Shown: piece by piece, positions 1 through 6,496 of the stretch
Layout: the number at the start of each line of letters is the position of its first letter
Numbering within the stretch: the first letter of the stretch is position 1
Source: Bacteroidota bacterium
Lineage (GTDB): Bacteria; Bacteroidota; Bacteroidia; Chitinophagales; Chitinophagaceae
DNA length: 30,223 nt
Assembly: GCA_947447835.1 (NCBI GenBank)
Contig: CANFLP010000005.1
Span: forward strand, 1 to 30,223
Direction of reading: 5' to 3'
Translations under genes and position numbers: made by a program
Notes under the pieces: model-generated
What the model was told of the DNA's origin: nothing
Seen by the model: the letters and a program-made list of their open reading frames with translations, nothing else
The model's database searches: none

Positions 1-4
1 AGAA

Positions 5-31
5 TGTTCCACGAGAACTCGCAAAGCGAGT
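5..31. other. Partial parS-like half-site and small hairpin
   Basis: Bases 5-13 read TGTTCCACG, a perfect left half of the parS form TGTTCCACGTGGAACA. The right half (AGAAC) is degenerate. It is followed at 17-31 by a hairpin with a 6-bp stem, ACTCGC/GCGAGT, around an AAA loop. No T-tract follows, so a terminator is not well supported. It lies about 50 bp from the better parS-like core. Confidence 0.25.
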
Positions 32-48
32 GATTAAAATATTTACTA

Positions 49-84
49 ATTAAGAAAGTGTTCCACATGGAACACTTTCTTAAT
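49..84. repeat. Perfect inverted repeat with parS-like core
   Basis: Two perfectly complementary 17-nt arms (49-65 and 68-84) are separated by CA. The centre, 59-74, reads TGTTCCACATGGAACA. This differs at one central base from TGTTCCACGTGGAACA, a known form of the ParB-binding parS site. parS sites usually lie near the origin, often near mnmG (gidA). The arms extend well beyond the 16-nt core, so the structure could also act as a terminator hairpin for an upstream gene, although no T-tract follows it. The parS reading is an inference from similarity and position. Confidence 0.5.
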
Positions 85-95
85 GATTACCATCT

Positions 96-103
96 TATCT
101 TTG
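96..103 (+). promoter_or_regulatory. Bacteroidota -7 promoter box for mnmG
   Basis: TATCTTTG matches the Bacteroidota -7 consensus TAnnTTTG exactly and ends 7 nt before the mnmG ATG at 111. Transcription would start at or almost at the start codon. No convincing -33 TTTG is seen at the usual spacing; that position is occupied by the inverted repeat. Confidence 0.55.
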
Positions 104-110
104 CAACCTT

Positions 111-1979
111 ATGTTTCCAAAATACAATGTAATAGTAGTAGGAGCCGGACATGCCGGATGTGAGGCGGCGGCGGCGGCAGCTAACATGGGTAGCAAGGTT
201 TTACTTGTAACCATGAACATGCAGACCATTGCACAAATGAGCTGTAACCCTGCTATGGGTGGAATTGCCAAGGGACAAATAGTTAGAGAGATTGATGCAG
301 TAGGTGGATATAGCGGAATTGTATCAGATTTAAGTACGATTCAATTTAGAATGCTTAATAAGAGTAAAGGCCCTGCAATGTGGAGCCCAAGAACTCAAAA
401 CGACAGACATTTGTTTGCTGCTAAGTGGAGAGAGATGTTGGAACAAACCCCTAATGTAGATTTTTACCAGGACTCTGTAAACGAGTTAATTATAAAGAAT
501 GGAAAGGCTTGTGGTGTGAAAACTAGCTTAGGACATTTAATTGAATCGGACGCTGTAGTTATAACTAGTGGCACTTTTCTAAACGGTATCATGCATATTG
601 GAGAGAAGCAAATTGGAGGAGGTCGAGTAGCAGAAAAAGCAGCTACTGGAATTACCGAGCAATTAGTATCCTTTGGTATGGAGTCTGACCGATTAAAAAC
701 AGGTACACCACCAAGGGTAGATGGAAGAAGTTTGGACTATACTAAAATGGAAGAACAAAAAGGAGACGATGAGGTTGTGGGGTTTTCTTACTTAGACATA
801 CCAAGGGTAAAACCAGAAAACCAACGGTCTTGTTGGATTACTTATACAGACACTATTGTACATGATATATTAAAAACCGGATTTGATCGTAGCCCGATGT
901 ATGCTGGACGTATAGAAGGGGTGGGTCCAAGATACTGTCCAAGTATTGAAGATAAAATAAACAGATTTGCCGAAAGAGAACGTCATCAATTATTTGTAGA
1001 ACCCGAAGGATGGAATACGGTTGAAATATATGTAAACGGATTTAGTACAAGTTTACCAGAAGAAGTGCAATACGAAGCACTTCGTAGAGTTCCTGGTTTT
1101 GCCAACGCTAGAATGTTCCGTCCTGGATATGCAATTGAATATGATTTCTTTCAGCCGACACAACTAAAATATACACTAGAAACCAAGGCAATTGAAAACC
1201 TGTATTTTGCTGGACAAATAAACGGTACAACTGGTTATGAGGAAGCTGCTTGCCAGGGTATTATGGCAGGAATGAATGCGCACTTAAAGATTAATCATAA
1301 AGAGCCGTTTATACTACATCGAAGCGATGCTTATATTGGAGTATTAATTGACGATTTGATTGGCAAGGGTACCAACGAACCTTATCGCATGTTTACATCA
1401 CGTGCCGAATTTAGAACTTTGTTAAGACAGGATAATGCAGATTTAAGATTAACAGAATTGAGTCATAAATTAGGATTGGCAAGCACAAAAAGAATGGAAA
1501 GGGTCGAAATAAAAAACAAAGAGGTTGTAGATATTAAAAACATATTAAATACGCATTCAATTGAACCGGAAGAAATAAATGCATTTCTTGAAACAATTGA
1601 TTCTGCTATATTAAATGAGAAACAAAAAGCTGCGAAACTAGTGCTGAGACCCAATATCAGCTTACAACAAATACTTTCGAACAGTATTGGACTTGAACAA
1701 AAATTAGACGGAAAAGAAACTGAATTTCTTGAACAAGCAGAGATACAGGTGAAATATGAAAGATATATAGAAAAAGAAAAAGAAATAGTAGATAGAATGG
1801 CATCGCTTGAAAATCTAGTAATACCAGACACTTTTGATTATGATAAAGTCGCAGCACTCTCAATAGAAGCGTTGCAAAAATTCAAAAAAATAAGACCAAT
1901 AACAATTGGACAAGCGAGTAGAATAAGTGGTGTTAACCCAAGTGATGTTCAAATACTAATGGTGTATATGGGTAGATAA
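111..1979 (+). CDS. mnmG: tRNA uridine-5-carboxymethylaminomethyl modification enzyme MnmG (GidA)
   Basis: MnmG is a flavoprotein that works with MnmE to install the 5-carboxymethylaminomethyl group on wobble U34 of certain tRNAs, using FAD, NADH and methylene-tetrahydrofolate. The 622-residue length is normal for the family. Visible signatures are the N-terminal Rossmann FAD motif GAGHAG (residues 11-16), the GGRVAEKAATGI family motif from residue 169, the conserved cysteine in RYCPSIEDK (Cys276), and GQINGTTGYEEA from residue 368. The C-terminal helical region that contacts MnmE and tRNA is complete. The ATG at 111 is preceded 7 nt upstream by a TAnnTTTG box. It stands alone, with a parS-like dyad upstream and the amidohydrolase pair 100 bp downstream. 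Identification is secure. Confidence 0.97.
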   Translation: MFPKYNVIVVGAGHAGCEAAAAAANMGSKVLLVTMNMQTIAQMSCNPAMGGIAKGQIVREIDAVGGYSGIVSDLSTIQFRMLNKSKGPAMWSPRTQNDRHLFAAKWREMLEQTPNVDFYQDSVNELIIKNGKACGVKTSLGHLIESDAVVITSGTFLNGIMHIGEKQIGGGRVAEKAATGITEQLVSFGMESDRLKTGTPPRVDGRSLDYTKMEEQKGDDEVVGFSYLDIPRVKPENQRSCWITYTDTIVHDILKTGFDRSPMYAGRIEGVGPRYCPSIEDKINRFAERERHQLFVEPEGWNTVEIYVNGFSTSLPEEVQYEALRRVPGFANARMFRPGYAIEYDFFQPTQLKYTLETKAIENLYFAGQINGTTGYEEAACQGIMAGMNAHLKINHKEPFILHRSDAYIGVLIDDLIGKGTNEPYRMFTSRAEFRTLLRQDNADLRLTELSHKLGLASTKRMERVEIKNKEVVDIKNILNTHSIEPEEINAFLETIDSAILNEKQKAAKLVLRPNISLQQILSNSIGLEQKLDGKETEFLEQAEIQVKYERYIEKEKEIVDRMASLENLVIPDTFDYDKVAALSIEALQKFKKIRPITIGQASRISGVNPSDVQILMVYMGR

Positions 1980-2033
1980 AACCGAACCCTCAACCATCCA
2001 TCAAAAAATTAATATTGAGCTTTTTTTCATACT

Positions 2034-2075
2034 AGTATTTTAGTAGCTTTAGAATATTCTAAAACTAAAAATACT
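2034..2075. repeat. Nested dyad in front of the amidohydrolase operon
   Basis: A perfect 16-bp palindrome, TTTAGAATATTCTAAA (2048-2063), is flanked by AGTATTTTAGT (2034-2044) and ACTAAAAATACT (2064-2075). The flanks are complementary except for one extra A. The whole unit can fold into a long AT-rich hairpin ending 8 bp before the ATG at 2083. The palindrome's TTTA at 2048 lies 20 bp ahead of a weak -7-like TACTGTAG (2072-2079). The dyad could therefore overlap the promoter as an operator, or end mnmG transcription. The function is inferred; the symmetry is directly visible. Confidence 0.45.
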
Positions 2076-2082
2076 GTAGCGT

Positions 2083-5000
2083 ATGAAGAGGATCTTTTTA
2101 TGGCTCACACTACTTAGCGTAAGTGTTGTGTCAAAAGCACAGGAGTCCTTCCCGGTTAACGGCGTAAGAGACATTCGTTCGGGTTTGTATGCATTTACAA
2201 ACGCAACCATTGTGCAAAATTCAACAACAAAAATTGAAAAAGCAACCCTTCTTATTAAACAGGGTAAAATTGTAGCGGTAGGCACAGCGGTAGTTGTACC
2301 AAAAGACGCTGTCGTAGTAGACTGTAATGGAAAATATATTTATCCATCTTTTGTTGACGCATACACTAACTACGGAGTGGGCACACCGGCAAGACCGGCT
2401 GGTGGATTTAATTATGGCGCACCGGCACAGTTCCTTTCTAACAAACCAGGTGCATACAATTGGAATCAAGCAATAAAACCAGAAGTCAATGCATATGAAG
2501 TATTTGCTGCAGACGAATCGGCTGCAAGTAGTTTAAGAGCAAATGGCTTCGGTACTGTATTTACACATGTAAAAGACGGTATCGCAAGAGGAACGGGTGC
2601 AGTAGTAACATTAGCAACAGACGATGCGCACCAAGCTTTAATTAAAACAAAAGCTGCTGCTGTATATTCATTTGAAAAAGGATCTTCTACTCAATCCTAT
2701 CCTAGTAGTTTAATGGGAAGTATCGCATTATTGCGTCAAACCTATTTAGACGCAAAGTGGTACCAAACGAAACCAGCAGGCGAGGGTACAAATCTATCCT
2801 TAGAAGCATTTAATGCTAATCAAACCTTACCTCAAATTTTTGCTGCAGATGATAAATGGTCTACATTAAGAGCTAATAGAATTGGTGCTGAATTTGGAGT
2901 GCAATATATTTTAAAGGGTGGTGATAATGGATACCAAAGAATTGATGAATTAGCAAAAACAAAGGCGTCCTATATTATTGGTATTGACTTCCCTGCAGCA
3001 ATGGATGTTGAAGACCCTAACGATGCAAGATTCGTGTCATTGGCAGATATGAAACATTGGGAATTAGCTCCTACCAACCCTGCTGCTTTTGAAAAAGCAA
3101 ATATTCCATTTAGTATTAGTGTTTCAGAAATGAAAGACAGTAAAGTATTTTTTGCTAATTTAAGAAAGGCAATCGCTGCGGGTTTATCAGAAACAAAAGC
3201 ATTAGATGCATTAACTAAAACACCGGCAACACAAATTGGAGTATACGATCAGGTGGGTTCTTTAGAGGCTGGAAAATTAGCCAACTTTATTATAACAACC
3301 GAACCAGTATTTAGTAGTAATTCAAAAATTATTGAAAACTGGGTACAAGGAAAAAAATATGATGTAAATGGATCCGAGTGGGTTAATTTATCTGGTAAGT
3401 ATAAGTTGACAATTGTAAACGGTACAACATCTACTGATTATAACTTAGAAGTTAAAAAAGATTTATCTGCAAGTGTGGTTGGTAACGACACATTAACTGC
3501 AAAACTTTCGGTTAACGAATCTCTAATTAAAATAAGCTTTCCTAGTAAAAAAGGAAGGGGTGCAGAGCAAATAAGATTGGGTGGAGTTATTGTAGGTAAC
3601 GGCTGGACGGGAATAGGTGTTGATGCACAAGGAAACAAAACAACCTGGACAGCAAGTTTGGTTGGAACATTAGCCGCAGCAGCAGAGAAGAAAAAAGATG
3701 CTGACAGCACAAAGGCTTTAGCTAAAATTACTTTTCCGTTCCTTGGATTTGGTAACGAAGTTATACCTGGTCAAGAAACTATATTAATTAAAAACACAAC
3801 AGTTTGGACTAGTGAAAAAGAAGGGGTATTAAAAAACACAGATGTATTATTAAAGGGTGGTAAAATTGCAAAAGTTGGCAACAACCTAAGTGATGCAACC
3901 GCTAAAGTAATTGATGGTACAGGAAAGCACTTGAGTGCTGGAATTATTGACGAGCACTCACACATTGCTGCGTTGTCTATTAATGAAGGTGCGCAATCTG
4001 TAACAAGTGAAGTTCGTATTGGTGATAATATGAACCCAGAAGACATTAACATCTATCGTCAACTAAGCGGCGGTGTAACAACCTCGCATATTTTGCACGG
4101 TTCAGCTAATACGATTGGTGGACAAACACAATTAATGAAATTACGTTGGGGTGCTACAGACGAAGGTTTAAAATTTGTTGGTGCTGATCCGTTTATCAAA
4201 TTTGCATTAGGTGAAAACGTAAAACGAACAACCTCTGCTAACAACAACAGATTCCCAGACACAAGAATGGGTGTTGAAGAGGTGTTAAATGACGCATTTG
4301 ATAGAGCAGTTGATTATCAAAAAGCAATGAAGGCCAATCCTAACACAAGAAAAGATTTAGAATTAGATGCATTGGTTGAAATAATGAACAAGAAGCGCTT
4401 TATAACTTGTCACTCTTATGTACAACCTGAAATTACTTATGCAATGCGCATTGGTGATAAATATGGATTTAAGTTTAATACTTTCACTCACATATTAGAA
4501 GGGTATAAGGTTGCCGATAAAATGCTAGCACATGGTTCAAATGTTTCTACCTTCTCTGATTGGTTTATGTATAAGCAAGAAGTTATAGACGCTATTGCGT
4601 ATAACGCTGCTATTATGCAAAAAGTAGGATTGAACGTTTGTATCAATTCGGATGATGCCGAAATGGCAAGACGACTAAACCAAGAGGCTGGTAAAATTGT
4701 GAAGTATGGTGGAGTGTCTGAAGAAGAGGCTTTAAAAATGGTAACAATTAATCCAGCAAAAGCACTACATGTTTCTGATAAAGTAGGTAGTATAAAGGTT
4801 GGTAAAGACGCAGACGTTGTTTTGTGGTCTGATAATCCTTTAAGTATTTACGCTAAATCTTTATATACCATTGTTGATGGTGTAGTTTATTTTGATAGAG
4901 AAAAAGACGTTGAAATGCATAAAACCGTAGCTGCTGAAAGAGCGCGTTTAATTCAAAAGATGGTGGGCGATAAAAAAGCGGGTGGTCCAACAAGACCAGC

Positions 5001-5088
5001 TGCCGCAAGCTTACAAACTATATTAAACTGTGGTGACCACGAACACGAAGACGGTATAGCAACTATTTACGAAAACGAAAAAAACTAA
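2083..5088 (+). CDS. Exported amidohydrolase-family protein with degenerate N-half and active-looking C-half
   Basis: This is a 1001-residue secreted or periplasmic protein made of two amidohydrolase-superfamily halves. A signal peptide (hydrophobic core about residues 4-17) ends at VSKAQ near residue 20. In the N-half the metal-binding HxH after the first strand is lost: the equivalent position reads DAYTN (residues 92-96). In the C-half the set looks intact: DEHSH with His625 and His627, His777 in TCHSY, His803 in THILEG, and Asp857/858 in NSDDAEMA. The pattern resembles imidazolonepropionase-like and cyclic-imide or dipeptide hydrolases; the substrate cannot be read from the sequence. A homologous degenerate partner starts 3 bp downstream, so the two are probably one operon. 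The C-terminus is His/Glu-rich (DHEHED), perhaps binding metal. Confidence 0.85.
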   Translation: MKRIFLWLTLLSVSVVSKAQESFPVNGVRDIRSGLYAFTNATIVQNSTTKIEKATLLIKQGKIVAVGTAVVVPKDAVVVDCNGKYIYPSFVDAYTNYGVGTPARPAGGFNYGAPAQFLSNKPGAYNWNQAIKPEVNAYEVFAADESAASSLRANGFGTVFTHVKDGIARGTGAVVTLATDDAHQALIKTKAAAVYSFEKGSSTQSYPSSLMGSIALLRQTYLDAKWYQTKPAGEGTNLSLEAFNANQTLPQIFAADDKWSTLRANRIGAEFGVQYILKGGDNGYQRIDELAKTKASYIIGIDFPAAMDVEDPNDARFVSLADMKHWELAPTNPAAFEKANIPFSISVSEMKDSKVFFANLRKAIAAGLSETKALDALTKTPATQIGVYDQVGSLEAGKLANFIITTEPVFSSNSKIIENWVQGKKYDVNGSEWVNLSGKYKLTIVNGTTSTDYNLEVKKDLSASVVGNDTLTAKLSVNESLIKISFPSKKGRGAEQIRLGGVIVGNGWTGIGVDAQGNKTTWTASLVGTLAAAAEKKKDADSTKALAKITFPFLGFGNEVIPGQETILIKNTTVWTSEKEGVLKNTDVLLKGGKIAKVGNNLSDATAKVIDGTGKHLSAGIIDEHSHIAALSINEGAQSVTSEVRIGDNMNPEDINIYRQLSGGVTTSHILHGSANTIGGQTQLMKLRWGATDEGLKFVGADPFIKFALGENVKRTTSANNNRFPDTRMGVEEVLNDAFDRAVDYQKAMKANPNTRKDLELDALVEIMNKKRFITCHSYVQPEITYAMRIGDKYGFKFNTFTHILEGYKVADKMLAHGSNVSTFSDWFMYKQEVIDAIAYNAAIMQKVGLNVCINSDDAEMARRLNQEAGKIVKYGGVSEEEALKMVTINPAKALHVSDKVGSIKVGKDADVVLWSDNPLSIYAKSLYTIVDGVVYFDREKDVEMHKTVAAERARLIQKMVGDKKAGGPTRPAAASLQTILNCGDHEHEDGIATIYENEKN

Positions 5089-5091
5089 ACC

Positions 5092-6402
5092 ATGCAAAAG
5101 AAATATTCTAGCTTATTTATATTGTCTCTTGCATTGTTAACGAAAGTAACAAGCGCACAAGAAACAATTTATCCAGCGGGACCACAACAAGGGGCAACCG
5201 CAATTACACACGCAACAGTGCATGTTGGAAACGGAACCGTTTTAAACGATGCAACGATTGTTTTTGAAAAAGGAAAAATTACTTCGGTGGGAACTGGCAT
5301 TGCAACACCTGCAAACGCAACCGTAGTAGACGCTACAGGCAAACAAGTTTATCCAGGTTTGATATTGTCAAACTCCTATTTGGGATTAAAAGAAGTTGCT
5401 AATGGAGTAAGGGGAAGCAACGATTTAATTGAAATTGGTGAAAACAATGCGAGCATACGCTCATTGGTTTCATATAACACAGACTCTAAAATCACAAATG
5501 TATTAAGGGCTAATGGAATATTATTGGCACATATAACACCCGAAGGAGAATTGATTGATGGTCAGTCTAGTGTTGTACAATTGGATGCTTGGAATTACGA
5601 AGACGCTGCCTATAAAACAGATATTGGTCAGTTTATAGAAATTCCATCTTTTGTAGTACGTCAAAGGGGTCGTGGATTTATGCGTCCAGCACAAGCAAGT
5701 GATCCCATTAAAGATGCACTAAATAAGGTTGAAACAATTAATAAATTCTTTACAGAAGCAAAGGCGTATTTACAAGAAAAAAATCATGTAGCAAATAACT
5801 TAAAGTTTGAAGCGGTACGTGGTTTGTTTGAAGGAAGACAAAAGTTGTTTGTACGTGCTAACGAAGTAAAGCAAATATTAATAGCAATAGATTTGGGCAA
5901 GGCTTTTGGATTTAAAGTGGTAATTGTAGGTGGTTCAGAGAGCTTCCAAATTGCTTCATTTTTAGCAGCTAATAATATTCCAGTAATTTTAGACAATCAA
6001 CACGCACTACCAAACACAGAGGACGACGATATTGATCAACCTTATAAGTTACCAGCGCAATTAACAAGGGCTGGTGTGATGGTTTCGCTTAGTGATATGA
6101 GCGAGAATACAAAACAAAGAAACCTAGCGTTTAATGCAGGAACAGCAGCTACTTATGGTTTAACCAAAGAAGAAGCTTTGAGTGCAATTACATTAAACAG
6201 CGCAAAGGTATTAGGCATTGACGATATAACAGGTTCTCTAGAAACAGGTAAAGACGCCAATATTGTTATAAGTGATGGTGACTTATTAGACATGCGCGGA
6301 AACCAAGTAATAAAAGCCTTTATTCAGGGTCGTGACATTTCTCTAGATAATAAACAAAAACAATTATACGAACGCTATAAGTTTAAGTATAAAATTAATT
6401 AA
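5092..6402 (+). CDS. Exported amidohydrolase-like protein lacking the metal-binding HxH
   Basis: This 436-residue protein is homologous to the N-half of the preceding one. It has a signal peptide ending around TSAQ (residues 20-23), the same opening beta-sandwich pattern (GKITSVGTGI), and a closing amidohydrolase motif (GSLETGKDANIVISDGD). Where active relatives have DxHxH it reads LSNSY (residues 92-96), so both histidines are missing. The later metal ligands are also not evident. It is probably a catalytically dead partner or a structural or ligand-binding subunit of its neighbour, which lies 3 bp upstream in the same operon. That role is inference; membership of the superfamily fold is well supported. 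Confidence 0.8.
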   Translation: MQKKYSSLFILSLALLTKVTSAQETIYPAGPQQGATAITHATVHVGNGTVLNDATIVFEKGKITSVGTGIATPANATVVDATGKQVYPGLILSNSYLGLKEVANGVRGSNDLIEIGENNASIRSLVSYNTDSKITNVLRANGILLAHITPEGELIDGQSSVVQLDAWNYEDAAYKTDIGQFIEIPSFVVRQRGRGFMRPAQASDPIKDALNKVETINKFFTEAKAYLQEKNHVANNLKFEAVRGLFEGRQKLFVRANEVKQILIAIDLGKAFGFKVVIVGGSESFQIASFLAANNIPVILDNQHALPNTEDDDIDQPYKLPAQLTRAGVMVSLSDMSENTKQRNLAFNAGTAATYGLTKEEALSAITLNSAKVLGIDDITGSLETGKDANIVISDGDLLDMRGNQVIKAFIQGRDISLDNKQKQLYERYKFKYKIN

Positions 6403-6408
6403 GCTATA

Positions 6409-6424
6409 GGGTAATTTTTTACCC
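6409..6424 (+). other. Small hairpin after the amidohydrolase stop codon
   Basis: GGGTAA (6409-6414) and TTACCC (6419-6424) form a 6-bp stem around TTTT, beginning 6 bp after the stop codon. No T-tract follows. It may protect the mRNA 3' end, since a proper terminator comes 20 bp later. Confidence 0.3.
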
Positions 6425-6445
6425 AAGTATATTGTTTAAAAATTT

Positions 6446-6482
6446 ACATCCCCTTCGCGCAAGTGTTGGGGATGTTTTTTTT
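6446..6482 (+). terminator. Rho-independent terminator of the amidohydrolase operon
   Basis: ACATCCCC (6446-6453) pairs perfectly with GGGGATGT (6468-6475) around a 14-nt loop, and a run of T follows to 6482. It separates the amidohydrolase pair from polA. Confidence 0.85.
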
Positions 6483-6484
6483 GT

Positions 6485-6492
6485 TACCTTAG
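6485..6492 (+). promoter_or_regulatory. Near-match -7 box for polA
   Basis: TACCTTAG matches TAnnTTTG at all but one fixed position and ends 4 nt before the polA ATG. It directly follows the upstream terminator, so polA needs its own promoter here, and this is the best candidate. Confidence 0.4.
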
Positions 6493-6496
6493 CAAC

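Noticed and set aside
3..51. Frame open from the window edge to TAA at 49-51 (reads like NVPRELAKRVIKIFTN)
   Set aside because: It could be the tail of an upstream gene ending exactly at the dyad, but 16 codons without a start, in DNA where the other frames also stop nearby, are not enough to call it.
1463..1831. Long antisense frame inside mnmG, and similar antisense frames inside polA, dnaN and the amidohydrolases
   Set aside because: They lie fully inside strongly recognised genes, have low-complexity translations and no family resemblance. They are shadows of the real coding frames.
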